From Bacillota bacterium (lineage in GTDB: Bacteria; Bacillota; Clostridia; Acetivibrionales; DTU013), in contig JAEXNT010000051.1 of NCBI GenBank assembly GCA_023439545.1, positions 1 to 64,000 of the forward strand: a stretch of DNA of 64,000 bases. The letters run 5' to 3'. Position numbers and translations under genes: made by a program. The notes under the pieces were generated by a model. It searched no databases and had not been told where the DNA came from. It worked only from the letters and a program-made list of their open reading frames with translations. This document shows, piece after piece, positions 1-9,467 of this stretch; the first letter of the stretch is position 1, and each line of letters opens with the position of its first letter.

Positions 1-908
1 ATGTTGTGATGCCGAACCAGCTGGGACTTGACCGGTTTGATCTGGAGGATGCGCTTACCGAAAAGAAAAACTATATGTGCTCGGCTGATATGAAGGAGTT
101 CATTGAGGAGAACCATTTGGATTTATCACTGAACGGAGGCCTTAATCCAAGAGATGCTTTCGGAAGTCACGATGATGCGGATCATGTTTATAATACGCCG
201 CGCGCCTGGTTCATGTTGCGGTATTTTAACCCGCACACTAAAGTATGGGACGGCCCGAATGCGGATTTCACGCCGCGTTCCGATGATTTGCCCTGGTGCA
301 TGGCGCCGGAGAAGAAGATCACGCCGGAGGATGTAAAATACGCACTGTCCTCTCATTATCAGGGAACGCCGTATGATCCCTATGACATTCATGGCGATCC
401 AGCCATTAAGGGCCTCTTCCGCTCGATCGGCATAAACCGGAATGACATTATGGCTTTGATCCAGATGCGCCCGGATGTCCCGGAGGAATTCCGTGTGGTG
501 GAGTGGCTTGCCTTCGCATCCAACGCCTTCAATGTGGCGGCGCCTTTTTATGCTAATGTGTCCGTAACGCCGGACTATCTAGCCAATACAACAAAAGAAG
601 TTTCAACCGACAATTTCTACTGGTCCAGTCGCTTGATTGCCGCTATGGCGGACGCAGCTTACAGTAAATCCATATTTCATATCGAGCGGTATCAGCTTGC
701 TGTACAGTCCAAAGGACATGCGCTGATCAACCAATATGATGATAAGCTCCGGCGGGAAGCGGATATGGCAAAACGAGCCGCCCTTCGGGAACAGGCCAAT
801 GAGGAAATCGCGGGCATGTTAAAAAAAGAAACCGCCGATACATTGGACAAGGTCCTCTTCGAACTGAGCAGCCAGATGAAGAACGCCTTTTCCAGATCGG
901 ACGCTTGA
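1..908 (+). CDS. C69-family dipeptidase, 3' part (5' end outside window)
   Basis: This is the C-terminal ~300 residues of a peptidase family C69 (U34, PepD-like) cytoplasmic dipeptidase, an Ntn-hydrolase that releases amino acids from dipeptides. The frame is open to the left edge, so the N-terminal nucleophile cysteine is outside the window and the apparent GTG/ATG near position 6 is internal. Recognisable family segments are VMPNQLGLDRFD, the FGSHDDADHVYNTPRAW stretch and RYFNPHTKVWDGPNAD. The C-terminus ends in a charged helix-rich tail, which is usual for the family. No partner gene is visible. It lies just left of a tRNA 3'-end fragment at 987-1030, so it may be outside the island that starts there. 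The family call is firm; the dipeptide preference is unknown. Confidence 0.88.
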   Translation, partial: VVMPNQLGLDRFDLEDALTEKKNYMCSADMKEFIEENHLDLSLNGGLNPRDAFGSHDDADHVYNTPRAWFMLRYFNPHTKVWDGPNADFTPRSDDLPWCMAPEKKITPEDVKYALSSHYQGTPYDPYDIHGDPAIKGLFRSIGINRNDIMALIQMRPDVPEEFRVVEWLAFASNAFNVAAPFYANVSVTPDYLANTTKEVSTDNFYWSSRLIAAMADAAYSKSIFHIERYQLAVQSKGHALINQYDDKLRREADMAKRAALREQANEEIAGMLKKETADTLDKVLFELSSQMKNAFSRSDA

Positions 909-986
909 TTGATTCAACCAAACCATATTTCTATGATCCGCGTATACCAGGCTTTTTAAGACTTCAATAACCTTTAAAACTATTCC

Positions 987-1030
987 ATGGTAAGGACGAG
1001 GTCATAGTTCGACTCTGATTGAGGGCTCCA
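987..1030 (+). repeat. tRNA-Thr 3'-end fragment, likely att remnant (left copy)
   Basis: These 44 bases match the 45-base fragment at 35387-35431 except for one substitution (C for T) and one missing C in the T-stem. They run from an anticodon loop (ATGGTAA) through variable loop and T-arm (TTCGACT loop) to TGAGGGCTCCA. No matching 5' tRNA half precedes the fragment, so it is not a tRNA gene. Tyrosine recombinases commonly target such 3' halves, so this is read as the left boundary of an integrated element whose integrase lies at 34102-35232. Confidence 0.65.
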
Positions 1031-1079
1031 CATTACAAGTCACACTTTGAAAAAAGTGCAACAACTTTGCGACAACCAG

Positions 1080-1118
1080 AAAAAGCTTGGTTCAAAAACA
1101 TGAATCGAGCTTTTTGTT
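1080..1118 (+). terminator. terminator-like hairpin downstream of the tRNA fragment
   Basis: AAAAGCTTGGTTC pairs imperfectly with GAATCGAGCTTTT across a short A-rich loop, and the 3' arm runs into TTTTTG. It follows the tRNA 3' fragment by about 50 bases, much as a second terminator follows the right copy at 35432. The rest of 909-1344 holds no convincing gene; the short open frame at 1019-1207 spans this hairpin and has no ribosome binding site. Confidence 0.45.
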
Positions 1119-1344
1119 TTCGAAAATCGCTATTGAATGCATGTGAAAACTTCTTTTGGATGGTGTTAAGTCAAATAGATGGGAACTACTGCACGACTGG
1201 TATATAATTAGATTGTGATAATGCATATTCATAATAGTTTATAACTACAAACTAATGACTATTGTATAATCTTAACTATAAACAGGAATTTATCTATCAG
1301 ATTTTAATCAAGAGTTATCTATATTTTGTGCAGGAGGCTACTAA

Positions 1345-1578
1345 ATGAGGTCTAAAATTAAAAAAAATATTAAGTCGAGAATTTTATTTGAAATAGGGAT
1401 CGTACTATTAGTATGTTATTTCGGAGGAATATTTTATATTTACAATATTCAAGAGTATAATCCCTATGCTTCTGCGGGGGCTGATCTTAATGCTCTAATT
1501 CACAGCGTATTGTTTTTGCCGCCAACTGCAATATGCTTGATAATATCTCTCATATTATATATAAAAACAAAAAAGTGA
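1345..1578 (+). CDS. small membrane protein of unknown function
   Basis: A 77-residue protein that I do not recognise. It has a very basic N-terminus (RSKIKKNIKSR), a hydrophobic segment at about residues 15-34, a short polar stretch (NIQEYNPYASAGADLNAL) and a second hydrophobic segment at about 50-72, ending in KTKK. This predicts two transmembrane helices with both ends in the cytoplasm. The start is well supported: GCAGGAGG lies about 6 bases before the ATG. It stands alone inside the left end of the proposed island, with no co-directional partner close by. Holin-like or toxin-like roles are possible for a protein of this shape, but nothing here proves one. Confidence 0.6.
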   Translation: MRSKIKKNIKSRILFEIGIVLLVCYFGGIFYIYNIQEYNPYASAGADLNALIHSVLFLPPTAICLIISLILYIKTKK

Positions 1579-1852
1579 ATCGCACTGTCTATTACGAGCA
1601 TAAATAGTATCACTTTTATTTAAAGCTAACAATATTGTAAAATGATGTAGGACTTGCTAATATTGATATAGGCGCTTATATGCGGTGTTGGAGCCTATGT
1701 CGGGTTCTGTTCAGAGGCGCCTGTGTCAACTATATTCAACAAGCCGAAGAAAAATATAGGACATCAATAAGGGACAATTATTCCCATTTTAATCGATCAT
1801 TTCATGATGGTTCACGGATATGGTATACTGAAAAATAAAAGATAGGCTATTT

Positions 1853-2368
1853 ATGGAAGAACTGGCTATGCAGAAAATACCTGCCAGCTTTGTGGCATTT
1901 GATTTGGAAACCACTGGTTTTGCGCCGCCGTGCAGGATCATTGAGATCGGGGCGGTAAAGGTCGTGGACAACAGGGTAACCGAACAGTTCCAGATGTTTG
2001 TAAACCCCTGCTGCAGATTGCCGTCACATATTACGGAGCTTACCGGAATCGGGGATGAAATGGTGAAAAATGCGCCTCTGATTGAAGATGCCTTACCGCG
2101 GTTCATGGAGTTCCTCGGCGATTTTCAGATGGCCGCCCACAACGCGTCCTTCGATATGCAGTTCATCAATCATGAGATGCGGAAGATCGGCAGGAGCCTC
2201 ACAAACCCGGTAATTGATACCCTGGCATTATCCCGCCGTTGTTATCCCGGCCTGCGGAATCACAAGCTGGCTACCGTTGCCCAGCATATAGGCGCAGTCA
2301 ATCAATCCGCTCATAGAGGCATGTATGACGCCATGGTCGTCGCCGAGATATTATTGAAATTGGCATAG
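1853..2368 (+). CDS. DEDDh 3'-5' exonuclease (DNA polymerase III epsilon-like)
   Basis: A 171-residue stand-alone exonuclease domain of the DnaQ/epsilon class, which removes nucleotides from 3' ends using two metal ions. All three motifs are present: Exo I DLETTG near residues 17-22, Exo II AHNASFDMQF near 95-104, and Exo III with the DEDDh histidine and aspartate in HRGMYDAMVVAE near 155-165. There is no polymerase, UvrC or BRCT domain. The start is uncertain: the ATG at 1853 has only a weak GATAGG upstream, while the ATG at 1868 (MQKIPASF) follows GGAAGA by 7 bases and may be the true one. A TATACT box at about 1823 could be its -10. Such genes are frequent in mobile or phage-rich regions. 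Biological role unknown. Confidence 0.85.
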   Translation: MEELAMQKIPASFVAFDLETTGFAPPCRIIEIGAVKVVDNRVTEQFQMFVNPCCRLPSHITELTGIGDEMVKNAPLIEDALPRFMEFLGDFQMAAHNASFDMQFINHEMRKIGRSLTNPVIDTLALSRRCYPGLRNHKLATVAQHIGAVNQSAHRGMYDAMVVAEILLKLA

Positions 2369-2718
2369 TATGAGATTTGGACAGTCTAGCAATCTTGCGG
2401 CTTTTCTTATTTTCTTTGCATTTTTCATGGTTGGAAAACATTAAACTCATATAGATCCAGAGCATGTCATTTCTTTATAGGATTTCGATATTTCTTTATC
2501 GGAATTCATATTCATTTGAAAATGTAAACGCTTTATATTTAAGGTAAGCCTTATAACATGTTATTTGTTATTCGGCTAAAATCTTTGTCGGTGTGTTGTC
2601 AGGAGAGAAGTGCCCGCTCAGGATTAAGCAAATCCCGTTAGTTAAGGCATTGGGGTTTAGTCGAATTGTTCTGTGCCTGGTTTTGTAAGGCATGTATGGC
2701 TTTGTTGCCTTGTGTCAA

Positions 2719-2790
2719 CGCCGGGTGAATTTTGACTATGTCCGCCGGGCGAAAATTGATCATCGTCGCCGGTTAATAATTGACCATCCC
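2719..2790 (+). repeat. three 24-bp tandem iterons (CGCCGG... set)
   Basis: Three units start at 2719, 2743 and 2767 with an exact 24-base period. Each begins CGCCGG and carries an A/T-rich centre followed by TTGAC or TTGAT. Units diverge at several positions. Ends of IS21-family elements carry multiple short repeats bound by the IstA transposase, and an istA relic follows at 2979, so these are read as an element end. They are not CRISPR repeats, because there are no spacers. Confidence 0.6.
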
Positions 2791-2866
2791 GTTGGTTGAG
2801 TCCGTTGAACCCGATGGTGGAGCAACGCTAAATCCTGATTTAACTCTTGCTTTCATCCGATGCTTA

Positions 2867-2982
2867 ATCCGATGTAATTGACCCACAAAGTTCCGATTGA
2901 AATTGACCCACCGTTCCGATTGAAATTGACCCACTGTTCCGGTTCAAAATGACCCAGTGGTCCGATTCAATTTGACCCGTGG
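2867..2982 (+). repeat. four to five 23-bp tandem iterons (TTCCGATTGAAATTGACCCAC set)
   Basis: Units start at 2891, 2914, 2937 and 2960 with an exact 23-base period, and a degenerate unit precedes them at about 2867. The core is TTCCGATTGAAATTGACCC with substitutions in the third and fourth copies. The last unit runs directly into the istA-like frame at 2979. They share AATTGACC with the 24-bp set upstream but differ in the GC-rich half, which suggests two different IS21-type ends side by side. Nothing else is evident in 2369-2718. Confidence 0.65.
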
Positions 2983-3539
2983 ATATGTTTGTCACCGGCA
3001 TAATAAAAGTATCCACTTTTGACGGAGAAAAGGGACCAGCCCGAAAAATACTATATATAATGTTTGCTGGTAACTACCTCGAAAGGGGAAATAAAGACCT
3101 GATCAAAGAATATCAATTCATAGGGAGTTACTCAACCGTCCGCGATTACATCAGTAAAATCATTCCGAGTAATCAAAAGGTATATATGGTCATCACGTCG
3201 CTGCCGGGGGAAGAGGCCCAGGTGGACTTCGGATATATTGGGTATATCAAAGTGAACGGCAAGCCCAGGAAATCATGGATATTCGTGATTTCTCTAAGTT
3301 ATTCGAGGTATATGTATGCCTGTATTGTATTCGACCAGAGTGTAAAGACATTTATTCAATGCCACGTAAACGCGTTCAGATATCCTCTCTGCAAAGATTT
3401 GAAGGGCGAACACATAAGAGAGTTTGCAGATCACAAAATATTATTGGTTATTAGGAGAATTTCCAAATTAGTACAATTTACAAAATATTCAGTCATTGTA
3501 GTGCCGCATCGGAATTTTATAGACCAATTCATAATTTAG
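2979..3539 (+). pseudogene. IS21-family IstA transposase fragment
   Basis: An internal piece of an IS21-type transposase. The segment PGEEAQVDFGYIG is the characteristic start of the DDE integrase core, with its first catalytic Asp, and it is followed by the expected beta-strand run through WIFVISLSYSRYMYA. The N-terminal helix-turn-helix region does not match a normal IstA start, and the frame loses family resemblance after about 3400, so the second and third acidic residues are missing. A full IstA is about 400-500 residues; only about 100 are convincing here. No istB follows. The iterons immediately upstream fit the end of the same element. It is inactive. Confidence 0.65.
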
Positions 3540-3632
3540 TATCATATCTACTGCTTTTGTACGTTGTTATAATAAATACGTAAAAACATTCAGCTCTATG
3601 GATGTGATATAAAACTGAAAGGGGAATTGAAA

Positions 3633-4997
3633 ATGAGAATTGGCAAAAAGGTATTAGTTTGGTTAATGGTACTGGCACTAATTACTTCTCTGGCAGCTTG
3701 TTCAGGCAGTAAGCAGCAGACATCAGACGCTACGAATGATCAAACAGCGTCTGCAACGACCGCCGTCAAGGAAGCAACGACTCCTGCTACAAATAATCAA
3801 CCTCCTGTTGAGATCACGTGGGCTATGCAGGGCGCAGCTAATGAAATAGCCGGATGGCAGGCCATGACAGATGCTGCTAATGCAAAATTGCAAGACAAAA
3901 ACATAACCGTTAAAATTCAAAAGATCAACACTTCCAGCTGGGATGAATACTACCAGAAAATTACGGCACAGATTGCGGGTGGTAATATACCCGATATAGG
4001 AAGAATTGCCGAATCTCTCATGCCGCAAGTGATAAGCAAGGATCAGGTTGTTGAAATAACGCCTTACTTGAATGAAATAGATATGTCGCAATTCTTTGAA
4101 GGAACTCTCAATAATGCAGGGACGCAAAATGGTAAGACATATGGACTTCCCTGCGGCGTTTACCAATTCTTGTTATACTACAATAAGGATTTATTTGATA
4201 AAAAAGGAATACCATACCCTTCCTCTGATTGGGATAATCCTATAACACTTGATCAAGTAGCAGAATATTCTAAAAAGTTGACAGAGGGGGAGGGTGCTAC
4301 AAAAAAATTCGGTTTCTATGGTAATGCCGATATATTTGCAATAAGTTCGCTTGCTGGTGATTACATTTATAAAGCAGATGGTACATACCAATTTACCGAT
4401 AATCACATGAAAGTATTCGACCTATTAAGCACGATGCTGTCAAAGGATCATTCGATGCCAACTCCGGTTGATACAAAAGTTATGGGAGGAATGGATATGT
4501 TCAGGGCAGGCAGGGTAGCCATGTGCGATGAGGGAACATGGTGGCAGCAATCTGTCAGGGACATCAAGGATTTTAAGGTTGGAATTGCAGCAACACCTGC
4601 GATCCAAGGTAAAGCGAAATCATCCGCTTTTATTGATAATTTTGTAATCTGGAAGGGCGGAAAGCATGAAAAGGAATCCTGGGAGGCGCTTAAGGCTATA
4701 TTCAGCGAAGAGGGCTTCAATGCATTGGCTAAAACAGGGACTGGCGGCGTGCCGGTGAATAAAAATACTTTGAACAATCTACAAGACCAGTTAATTGGTA
4801 GCATATTCGATGATACTAGCAAAAAGTCATTCATCCAGGCACTGGATCACACAATGACAATGCCATATAACACTCAATACAATGAGATTTCACAAAAAAC
4901 ATCCTCCATCCTGGAAACATGGATGGCAGGCAAAAAGACATCGAATACTGCAATCACTGAATTGAAAACTTATCTTGAGGAAGCTACCAAAAAGTAA
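3633..4997 (+). CDS. sugar ABC transporter substrate-binding lipoprotein
   Basis: A family 1 (MalE/UgpB-type) extracellular solute-binding protein of 454 residues that captures a sugar or oligosaccharide for the permeases at 8574 and 9460. The signal peptide MRIGKKVLVWLMVLALITSL ends in the lipobox LAAC (Cys23), followed by an S/T/Q/A-rich linker, so it is membrane-anchored. Later segments such as YNKDLFDKKGIPYP and GTGGVPVNKNTL are typical of the family. The start is the ATG at 3633, 8 bases after AAAGGGG; a TTG at 3627 is too close to that site. It leads the locus and is separated from the two-component genes by a stem-loop at 5021. Ligand unknown; the GH43 downstream suggests a plant-type glycan. 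Confidence 0.92.
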   Translation: MRIGKKVLVWLMVLALITSLAACSGSKQQTSDATNDQTASATTAVKEATTPATNNQPPVEITWAMQGAANEIAGWQAMTDAANAKLQDKNITVKIQKINTSSWDEYYQKITAQIAGGNIPDIGRIAESLMPQVISKDQVVEITPYLNEIDMSQFFEGTLNNAGTQNGKTYGLPCGVYQFLLYYNKDLFDKKGIPYPSSDWDNPITLDQVAEYSKKLTEGEGATKKFGFYGNADIFAISSLAGDYIYKADGTYQFTDNHMKVFDLLSTMLSKDHSMPTPVDTKVMGGMDMFRAGRVAMCDEGTWWQQSVRDIKDFKVGIAATPAIQGKAKSSAFIDNFVIWKGGKHEKESWEALKAIFSEEGFNALAKTGTGGVPVNKNTLNNLQDQLIGSIFDDTSKKSFIQALDHTMTMPYNTQYNEISQKTSSILETWMAGKKTSNTAITELKTYLEEATKK

Positions 4998-5020
4998 AGT
5001 AATGTGATAATTTGAAGAGG

Positions 5021-5052
5021 TAGAAGCGGGTAAAGTATATCCGCTTCTATCT
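5021..5052 (+). terminator. stem-loop after the binding-protein gene
   Basis: TAGAAGCGG (5021-5029) pairs with CCGCTTCTA (5041-5049) across an 11-base loop and is followed by TCTTAGTTTTC. It probably ends or attenuates the binding-protein transcript, or protects its 3' end, giving more binding protein than permease. Confidence 0.55.
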
Positions 5053-5151
5053 TAGTTTTCACAATTAGTTTAAGACATATGGTACAATATTGATACAAGC
5101 CTGTTTCATCTTTTTTCTCCATTATGCTGCAAGGAATATGGGGTGATTATC

Positions 5152-6714
5152 GTGAGAGTTCTAATAGTTGATGATGATAGGATTATAAGAGAAGATATAA
5201 AACGATTGATAGACTGGGAAGCTAATGGTTATAAACTTGCAGGAGATGCCGCTAATGGAGCGGAAGCTTTAGAAATATTAAAAAAAACAAACTTGGATAT
5301 TATTCTTACCGATATTTACATGCCCCTGATGAATGGAGTTGAATTGATCAAAGCTGTAAAAAAGGAACATAATGATATACAGATTATTGTAATGAGTAAT
5401 TACGATGATTTTTCATATGTAAAGGATGCTATGAAATATGGCGCTTTGGATTATATCTTAAAATATCATATAAATGAATCTTCCCTAATGGATGTACTGA
5501 AATCGGCGGCATCAGAGGTAGATAAAGCCAGGAGGGAAAACAGTGAAAAGGCGCATTTAATACAGGTTGCTGACAAGGAAGCTAAGAAGAGCCGGAGGTT
5601 ATTTTTCAAGGATTATCTTGATGGAATATATCAATCGAAATTGGCAGCCAATAAATACGAAGAATTGGATATTGAACTGCCACAATGGGAGTTTATGACA
5701 ATTTATGTAAAAGCAGATCATTCACTAATTAGAGATTTTATCGATAATGAAACGGTATTTGGCAATATAGCATATTTCCAGATTGATCTTGAAGGTGAGT
5801 TGTTTTTTCTTGTTCATTTTAATCAAAAAAGTTATTTATCCATACTAAATAGATTAAATGGTATAGTAAAAAAAATATCAACCTGCATAGAAGCTATCAG
5901 GAATATTGTTATATACAGTACAAATTTAATATGTTTTGATGATTTACCGAATGAAGCATTTAAAATGCGGTATGCATCAAGGTTATTTTTTTATACCGGT
6001 CCCATCAATATACTCATTGATAATAATAGTATTCTTTTTAGCGACGAATTAGATTATAAGGTATTTGAGGAACTGGAGAATAAAATCATTAGCAGTATTC
6101 AGAATACCCTTCCTCAAGAGTTTGAGATTAGTATAGATTCAATGACCCTTAAATTAAGTGACAAAAAATATAATCCCGACATTATTATTACAGAATTAAA
6201 ACTCCTATTGCAACGGATTATTAAATTCATTCGCAACACATATAATTATATGACTGATACACTTACTTCACTCGAAGCACTTTTATTATGTATTGATAAT
6301 AAATTTTTTACATTAAATGATTTTAGCAGTAAATTAAAAGAAATTATCAATAACTATTTTAACCGATTTGAAAATGGTTTTACAAATGTAATAAAAATTG
6401 AAATCTCTGATGCAATCAAGTATATTCAAAAGAATTACAAGAGGAACATAACACTCATTGAACTTGCCGAATATGTAGGATTAAGTAAAAATCATCTTTG
6501 TATGCTATTTAAGCAGGAAACCGGAGATAATTTTACCGATTATGTAAATAAATTAAGAATTAAGGAAGCAAAGTTTTTAATCATGGAGAAGAATTATCGT
6601 GTTAAGCAAGCGTCCTTAGAAGTAGGAATAAATAATCAAAGGTATTTTTGCAAATTGTTCAAACATTTTACCGGGTACAGTCCTATGGTATATAAGAATA
6701 GGAGAGCTGTATGA
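5152..6714 (+). CDS. YesN-type response regulator (REC + AraC HTH)
   Basis: A 520-residue response regulator, partner of the sensor kinase that overlaps its 3' end. The N-terminal receiver domain (about 1-120) has the acidic pocket D7-D9, phospho-acceptor D54 in LTDIYMP and the conserved K104 in YILKYH. A central ~280-residue region of low conservation follows, then a two-helix-turn-helix AraC domain (about 415-515; ITLIELAEYVGLSKNHLCML and the YFCKLFKHFTGYSP signature). I chose the GTG at 5152 (MRVLIVDDD) because GGGGTGAT lies 5 bases upstream and receiver domains normally start this way; the GTG at 5143 would add three residues. It probably activates the permease genes downstream and the binding protein upstream. 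Targets are inferred from position. Confidence 0.93.
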   Translation: MRVLIVDDDRIIREDIKRLIDWEANGYKLAGDAANGAEALEILKKTNLDIILTDIYMPLMNGVELIKAVKKEHNDIQIIVMSNYDDFSYVKDAMKYGALDYILKYHINESSLMDVLKSAASEVDKARRENSEKAHLIQVADKEAKKSRRLFFKDYLDGIYQSKLAANKYEELDIELPQWEFMTIYVKADHSLIRDFIDNETVFGNIAYFQIDLEGELFFLVHFNQKSYLSILNRLNGIVKKISTCIEAIRNIVIYSTNLICFDDLPNEAFKMRYASRLFFYTGPINILIDNNSILFSDELDYKVFEELENKIISSIQNTLPQEFEISIDSMTLKLSDKKYNPDIIITELKLLLQRIIKFIRNTYNYMTDTLTSLEALLLCIDNKFFTLNDFSSKLKEIINNYFNRFENGFTNVIKIEISDAIKYIQKNYKRNITLIELAEYVGLSKNHLCMLFKQETGDNFTDYVNKLRIKEAKFLIMEKNYRVKQASLEVGINNQRYFCKLFKHFTGYSPMVYKNRRAV

Positions 6715-8474
6715 GCCTCAAATACAAGTTAATTACCTTCTTTATACTGGCAGCCGTTTTACCTATAATTACTGTTATATTTATATTTAGAGCCAATGTC
6801 TCTAAAATATTGATTGATAAAAACACAGAATATTCCATATCAATGGCATTGAGTAAAGCAGAATATATTGATAAGCTTTTTGGAGATACAGAGAATGCTT
6901 TGCTTAATATTTGTACTAACGTTAATACTATTGATTATTTGGAATCAGTCGATTCAAAGAATTTCCATGAAGACGACAAATATGGATTAATATCTGAAAC
7001 AGGTGCAAAACTTGATACATTTCTTAATCTGTACCAGGTAATTGACGGTATTTATATAATGCCTAAGGCTGGCGGCCTGCCCATTTACAGGGGGGCTTTG
7101 AATTTAGGCTATATAGAAAATTATACAGTGAGCCCTGTATATAGAAATTCGATTGCTAATCCGAAGAAAATTTTTTGGACTTTGTTGCCTGACCATTCAA
7201 ATAATATATTCAAGCTAACTATTTCAAAAGGTATTATTGACAGTTATAATGATAATGTCCTTGGGGTGTTGGTAATCGACCTGACAGTAAATAATCTTTT
7301 TACAAACTACCCTGTGTCCAGTTTACCGAAAGACGAATTTTTATTTGTTACTGATGGTAAAAAACAAATCATCTACAGTAATAATTCATCAGAAGCTGGC
7401 GCGGAGATTCGGAAACAACTGCAAAAATCAGATACGAGAAAGTCAACAGATAATTTTGAGATAGATACAGACAAATCTTCTTATATAGCCACATTTACTA
7501 CATCTGTTATAAATGGTTGGAAAATATATTATATAACTCCTATGAACAGGGTCCTGCAGGGAGTTGACAAGGTATCAAAAATAATGCTGCTGGTTGCAGT
7601 ATTGTTTTTAGTATTCTCTATTATAGCGGCCTTGTTTATTTTCTTTATATTATACAATCCTATTCATAAACTAATTGTTGCAATGAAAAAAATCGAAGAC
7701 GGCAATATGGATCTGGAAGTTCAAATCAAAAGCAGCGGCGAAATAGGAAAGCTGGCAGATACGTATAATTATCTTATCAAAAAAATCAAAGCAATGATTG
7801 AGGATGTAAAAGCCAGCCAAAAGAAAAAGACAGAACTGGAAATTAGGGCTTTACAGGCTCAAATTAAGCCTCATTTTCTCTACAATACGCTTAATTGCAC
7901 GATATCATTGGCAAGAATGGGGAAGAATGATGTAATAATTGATATGGTCGGGTCTTTGATTGATTTATTGAGAACTATTGCAAATAATAAGGAAACTATC
8001 ATTCCCATTAAAGAGGAGATAAATTATGTAAAATCATATATTCGTATTATGACTTACCGATATGATATTCCTGTTAATGTAGCTTATGAAATGGAAGATT
8101 GCTTGCTTGACTATGGTATTCCTAAATTTACAATTCAGCCTATTGTTGAAAATAGCTTTATGCATGCATTCCAAGGGACTAAAGAAAAATGTGAAATTAG
8201 AATCAGGGCTTATACAGATGGTAAATGGGTTAATATTGAAATTGAAGACAACGGAATCGGAATGGAGAGCAGTACTCTTGACGAAATATCCAGTAGATTT
8301 GCTAACACCAAGCTATTTAAGGAGAAATTAACGGGAATCGGAATAGAAAATATACATCAAAGGTTGATTATGGAGTTTGGCCAGCCTTCGGGTTTATACA
8401 TTACCAGTAAGGTGGGGGAAGGAACAACTGTAAAGGCTGTATTACCTAAAATATATCTTGCATCCAATTCGTAA
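6711..8474 (+). CDS. YesM-type sensor histidine kinase
   Basis: A 587-residue membrane sensor kinase overlapping the regulator gene by 4 bases (ATGA), so the two are translationally coupled. Layout: transmembrane helix at about 8-26, a large extracytoplasmic dCache-like sensor domain to about 285, second helix at about 287-312, HAMP (about 313-365), then the His_kinase domain with IKPHFLYNTLN (phospho-acceptor near H388) and an HATPase domain with EDNGIGM and the G-rich GIGIENIHQR region. YesM kinases generally respond to extracellular saccharides or to a loaded binding protein. It sits between the binding-protein and permease genes of the locus. Signal unknown. Confidence 0.93.
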   Translation: MSLKYKLITFFILAAVLPIITVIFIFRANVSKILIDKNTEYSISMALSKAEYIDKLFGDTENALLNICTNVNTIDYLESVDSKNFHEDDKYGLISETGAKLDTFLNLYQVIDGIYIMPKAGGLPIYRGALNLGYIENYTVSPVYRNSIANPKKIFWTLLPDHSNNIFKLTISKGIIDSYNDNVLGVLVIDLTVNNLFTNYPVSSLPKDEFLFVTDGKKQIIYSNNSSEAGAEIRKQLQKSDTRKSTDNFEIDTDKSSYIATFTTSVINGWKIYYITPMNRVLQGVDKVSKIMLLVAVLFLVFSIIAALFIFFILYNPIHKLIVAMKKIEDGNMDLEVQIKSSGEIGKLADTYNYLIKKIKAMIEDVKASQKKKTELEIRALQAQIKPHFLYNTLNCTISLARMGKNDVIIDMVGSLIDLLRTIANNKETIIPIKEEINYVKSYIRIMTYRYDIPVNVAYEMEDCLLDYGIPKFTIQPIVENSFMHAFQGTKEKCEIRIRAYTDGKWVNIEIEDNGIGMESSTLDEISSRFANTKLFKEKLTGIGIENIHQRLIMEFGQPSGLYITSKVGEGTTVKAVLPKIYLASNS

Positions 8475-8573
8475 TTAAAGTGAATGTTTCATAATTTAGG
8501 TACGTTTCTATCTGCTTTTTCATTTGGTATAACTGAATCATGGTGAGTGACTATATTTTGAGGAGGGGCCACA

Positions 8574-9467
8574 TTGAAAAGCAGAATTAAAAAGCAGGAA
8601 AGTTACGAACAATGGATGGCATATCTTTTTATAATGCCCCAGTTTATTGGATTGCTTTGCTTTATTTTGATTCCGGCTATCATATCCTTTATTTTATGTT
8701 TTACAAAGTGGGACTTGATCGGAAGCATAACATTTACGGGGTTTGTAAACTTCGATTCTATTTTTAAGGACGAAAGAATCTATAAATCGTTATTTAATAC
8801 TCTTATATTTGCAGTAGGGATTATTCCACTTACAACTTTGGTTTCGCTTGCCCTCGCATTACTAACCAACAGGGAGATTAAAGGACTGGGATTTTACAAG
8901 GCGGCGTATTTCCTCCCAATGGCAACTGCTTCTGTAGCTATTGTGCTTGTTTGGTACTGGATTTTTGCACCTGAGCTGGGAATTATCAACTTTGTGCTTG
9001 GAGAAATAGGCATTAAAGGACCAGGGTGGCTGACAGATACGTTATGGGCAAGGGTTGCAATAATACTGATGAGTGTTTGGCAAGGGATGGGATATTACTA
9101 CTTGATTTTTCTGGCCGGACTGAAAGGAATCCCCAAGGAGTACTATGAAGCAGCAGAAATAGATGGAGCAAATACACTAAAAAAGTTTTTCAAGATAACA
9201 ATTCCTATGCTCTCTACAACAACGTTTTTTGTTGTGATAACTATGACAATAGGGACATTGAATCTCTTTCAGGAACCGGTGGTACTGACTGAAGGCGGAC
9301 CGGAATTTTCAACATATACGATTGTAATGTATATTTACGATCTTGCTTTTAAATTCTTCAGGATGGGAGAGGCGGCAGTCGTAAGTATAGTATTGTTTGT
9401 ATTGGTTGTTATTATCACTGTGATACAGTTCCGTTTTTCAAGAAAGTGGGTGTATACAAATGAATAA
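8574..9467 (+). CDS. sugar ABC transporter permease (MalF/UgpA type)
   Basis: A 297-residue CUT1 permease with six predicted transmembrane helices. The EAA loop that contacts the ATPase is visible as EYYEAAEIDGANTLKKFFKI. The TTG start at 8574 follows GAGGAGGGG by 5 bases. It overlaps the next permease by 8 bases, so the two form a heterodimeric channel for the ligand of the binding protein at 3633. No ATPase gene is present in the window; CUT1 systems of Bacillota commonly share one MsmX-type ATPase encoded elsewhere. Confidence 0.93.
   Translation: MKSRIKKQESYEQWMAYLFIMPQFIGLLCFILIPAIISFILCFTKWDLIGSITFTGFVNFDSIFKDERIYKSLFNTLIFAVGIIPLTTLVSLALALLTNREIKGLGFYKAAYFLPMATASVAIVLVWYWIFAPELGIINFVLGEIGIKGPGWLTDTLWARVAIILMSVWQGMGYYYLIFLAGLKGIPKEYYEAAEIDGANTLKKFFKITIPMLSTTTFFVVITMTIGTLNLFQEPVVLTEGGPEFSTYTIVMYIYDLAFKFFRMGEAAVVSIVLFVLVVIITVIQFRFSRKWVYTNE

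Noticed and set aside
1019..1207. 62-residue open frame
   Set aside because: It starts in the tRNA fragment, spans a terminator hairpin, lacks a ribosome binding site and has no protein-like composition.
2867..2982. Tandem 23-bp repeats as a CRISPR array
   Set aside because: Units are contiguous with no unique spacers, units diverge, and no cas genes are present. An IS21-type end fits better.
3723..4166. 147-residue minus-strand frame inside the binding-protein gene
   Set aside because: It is an antisense shadow of a well-supported gene with no start site, as are similar antisense frames within the permease, GH116, isomerase and operon genes.
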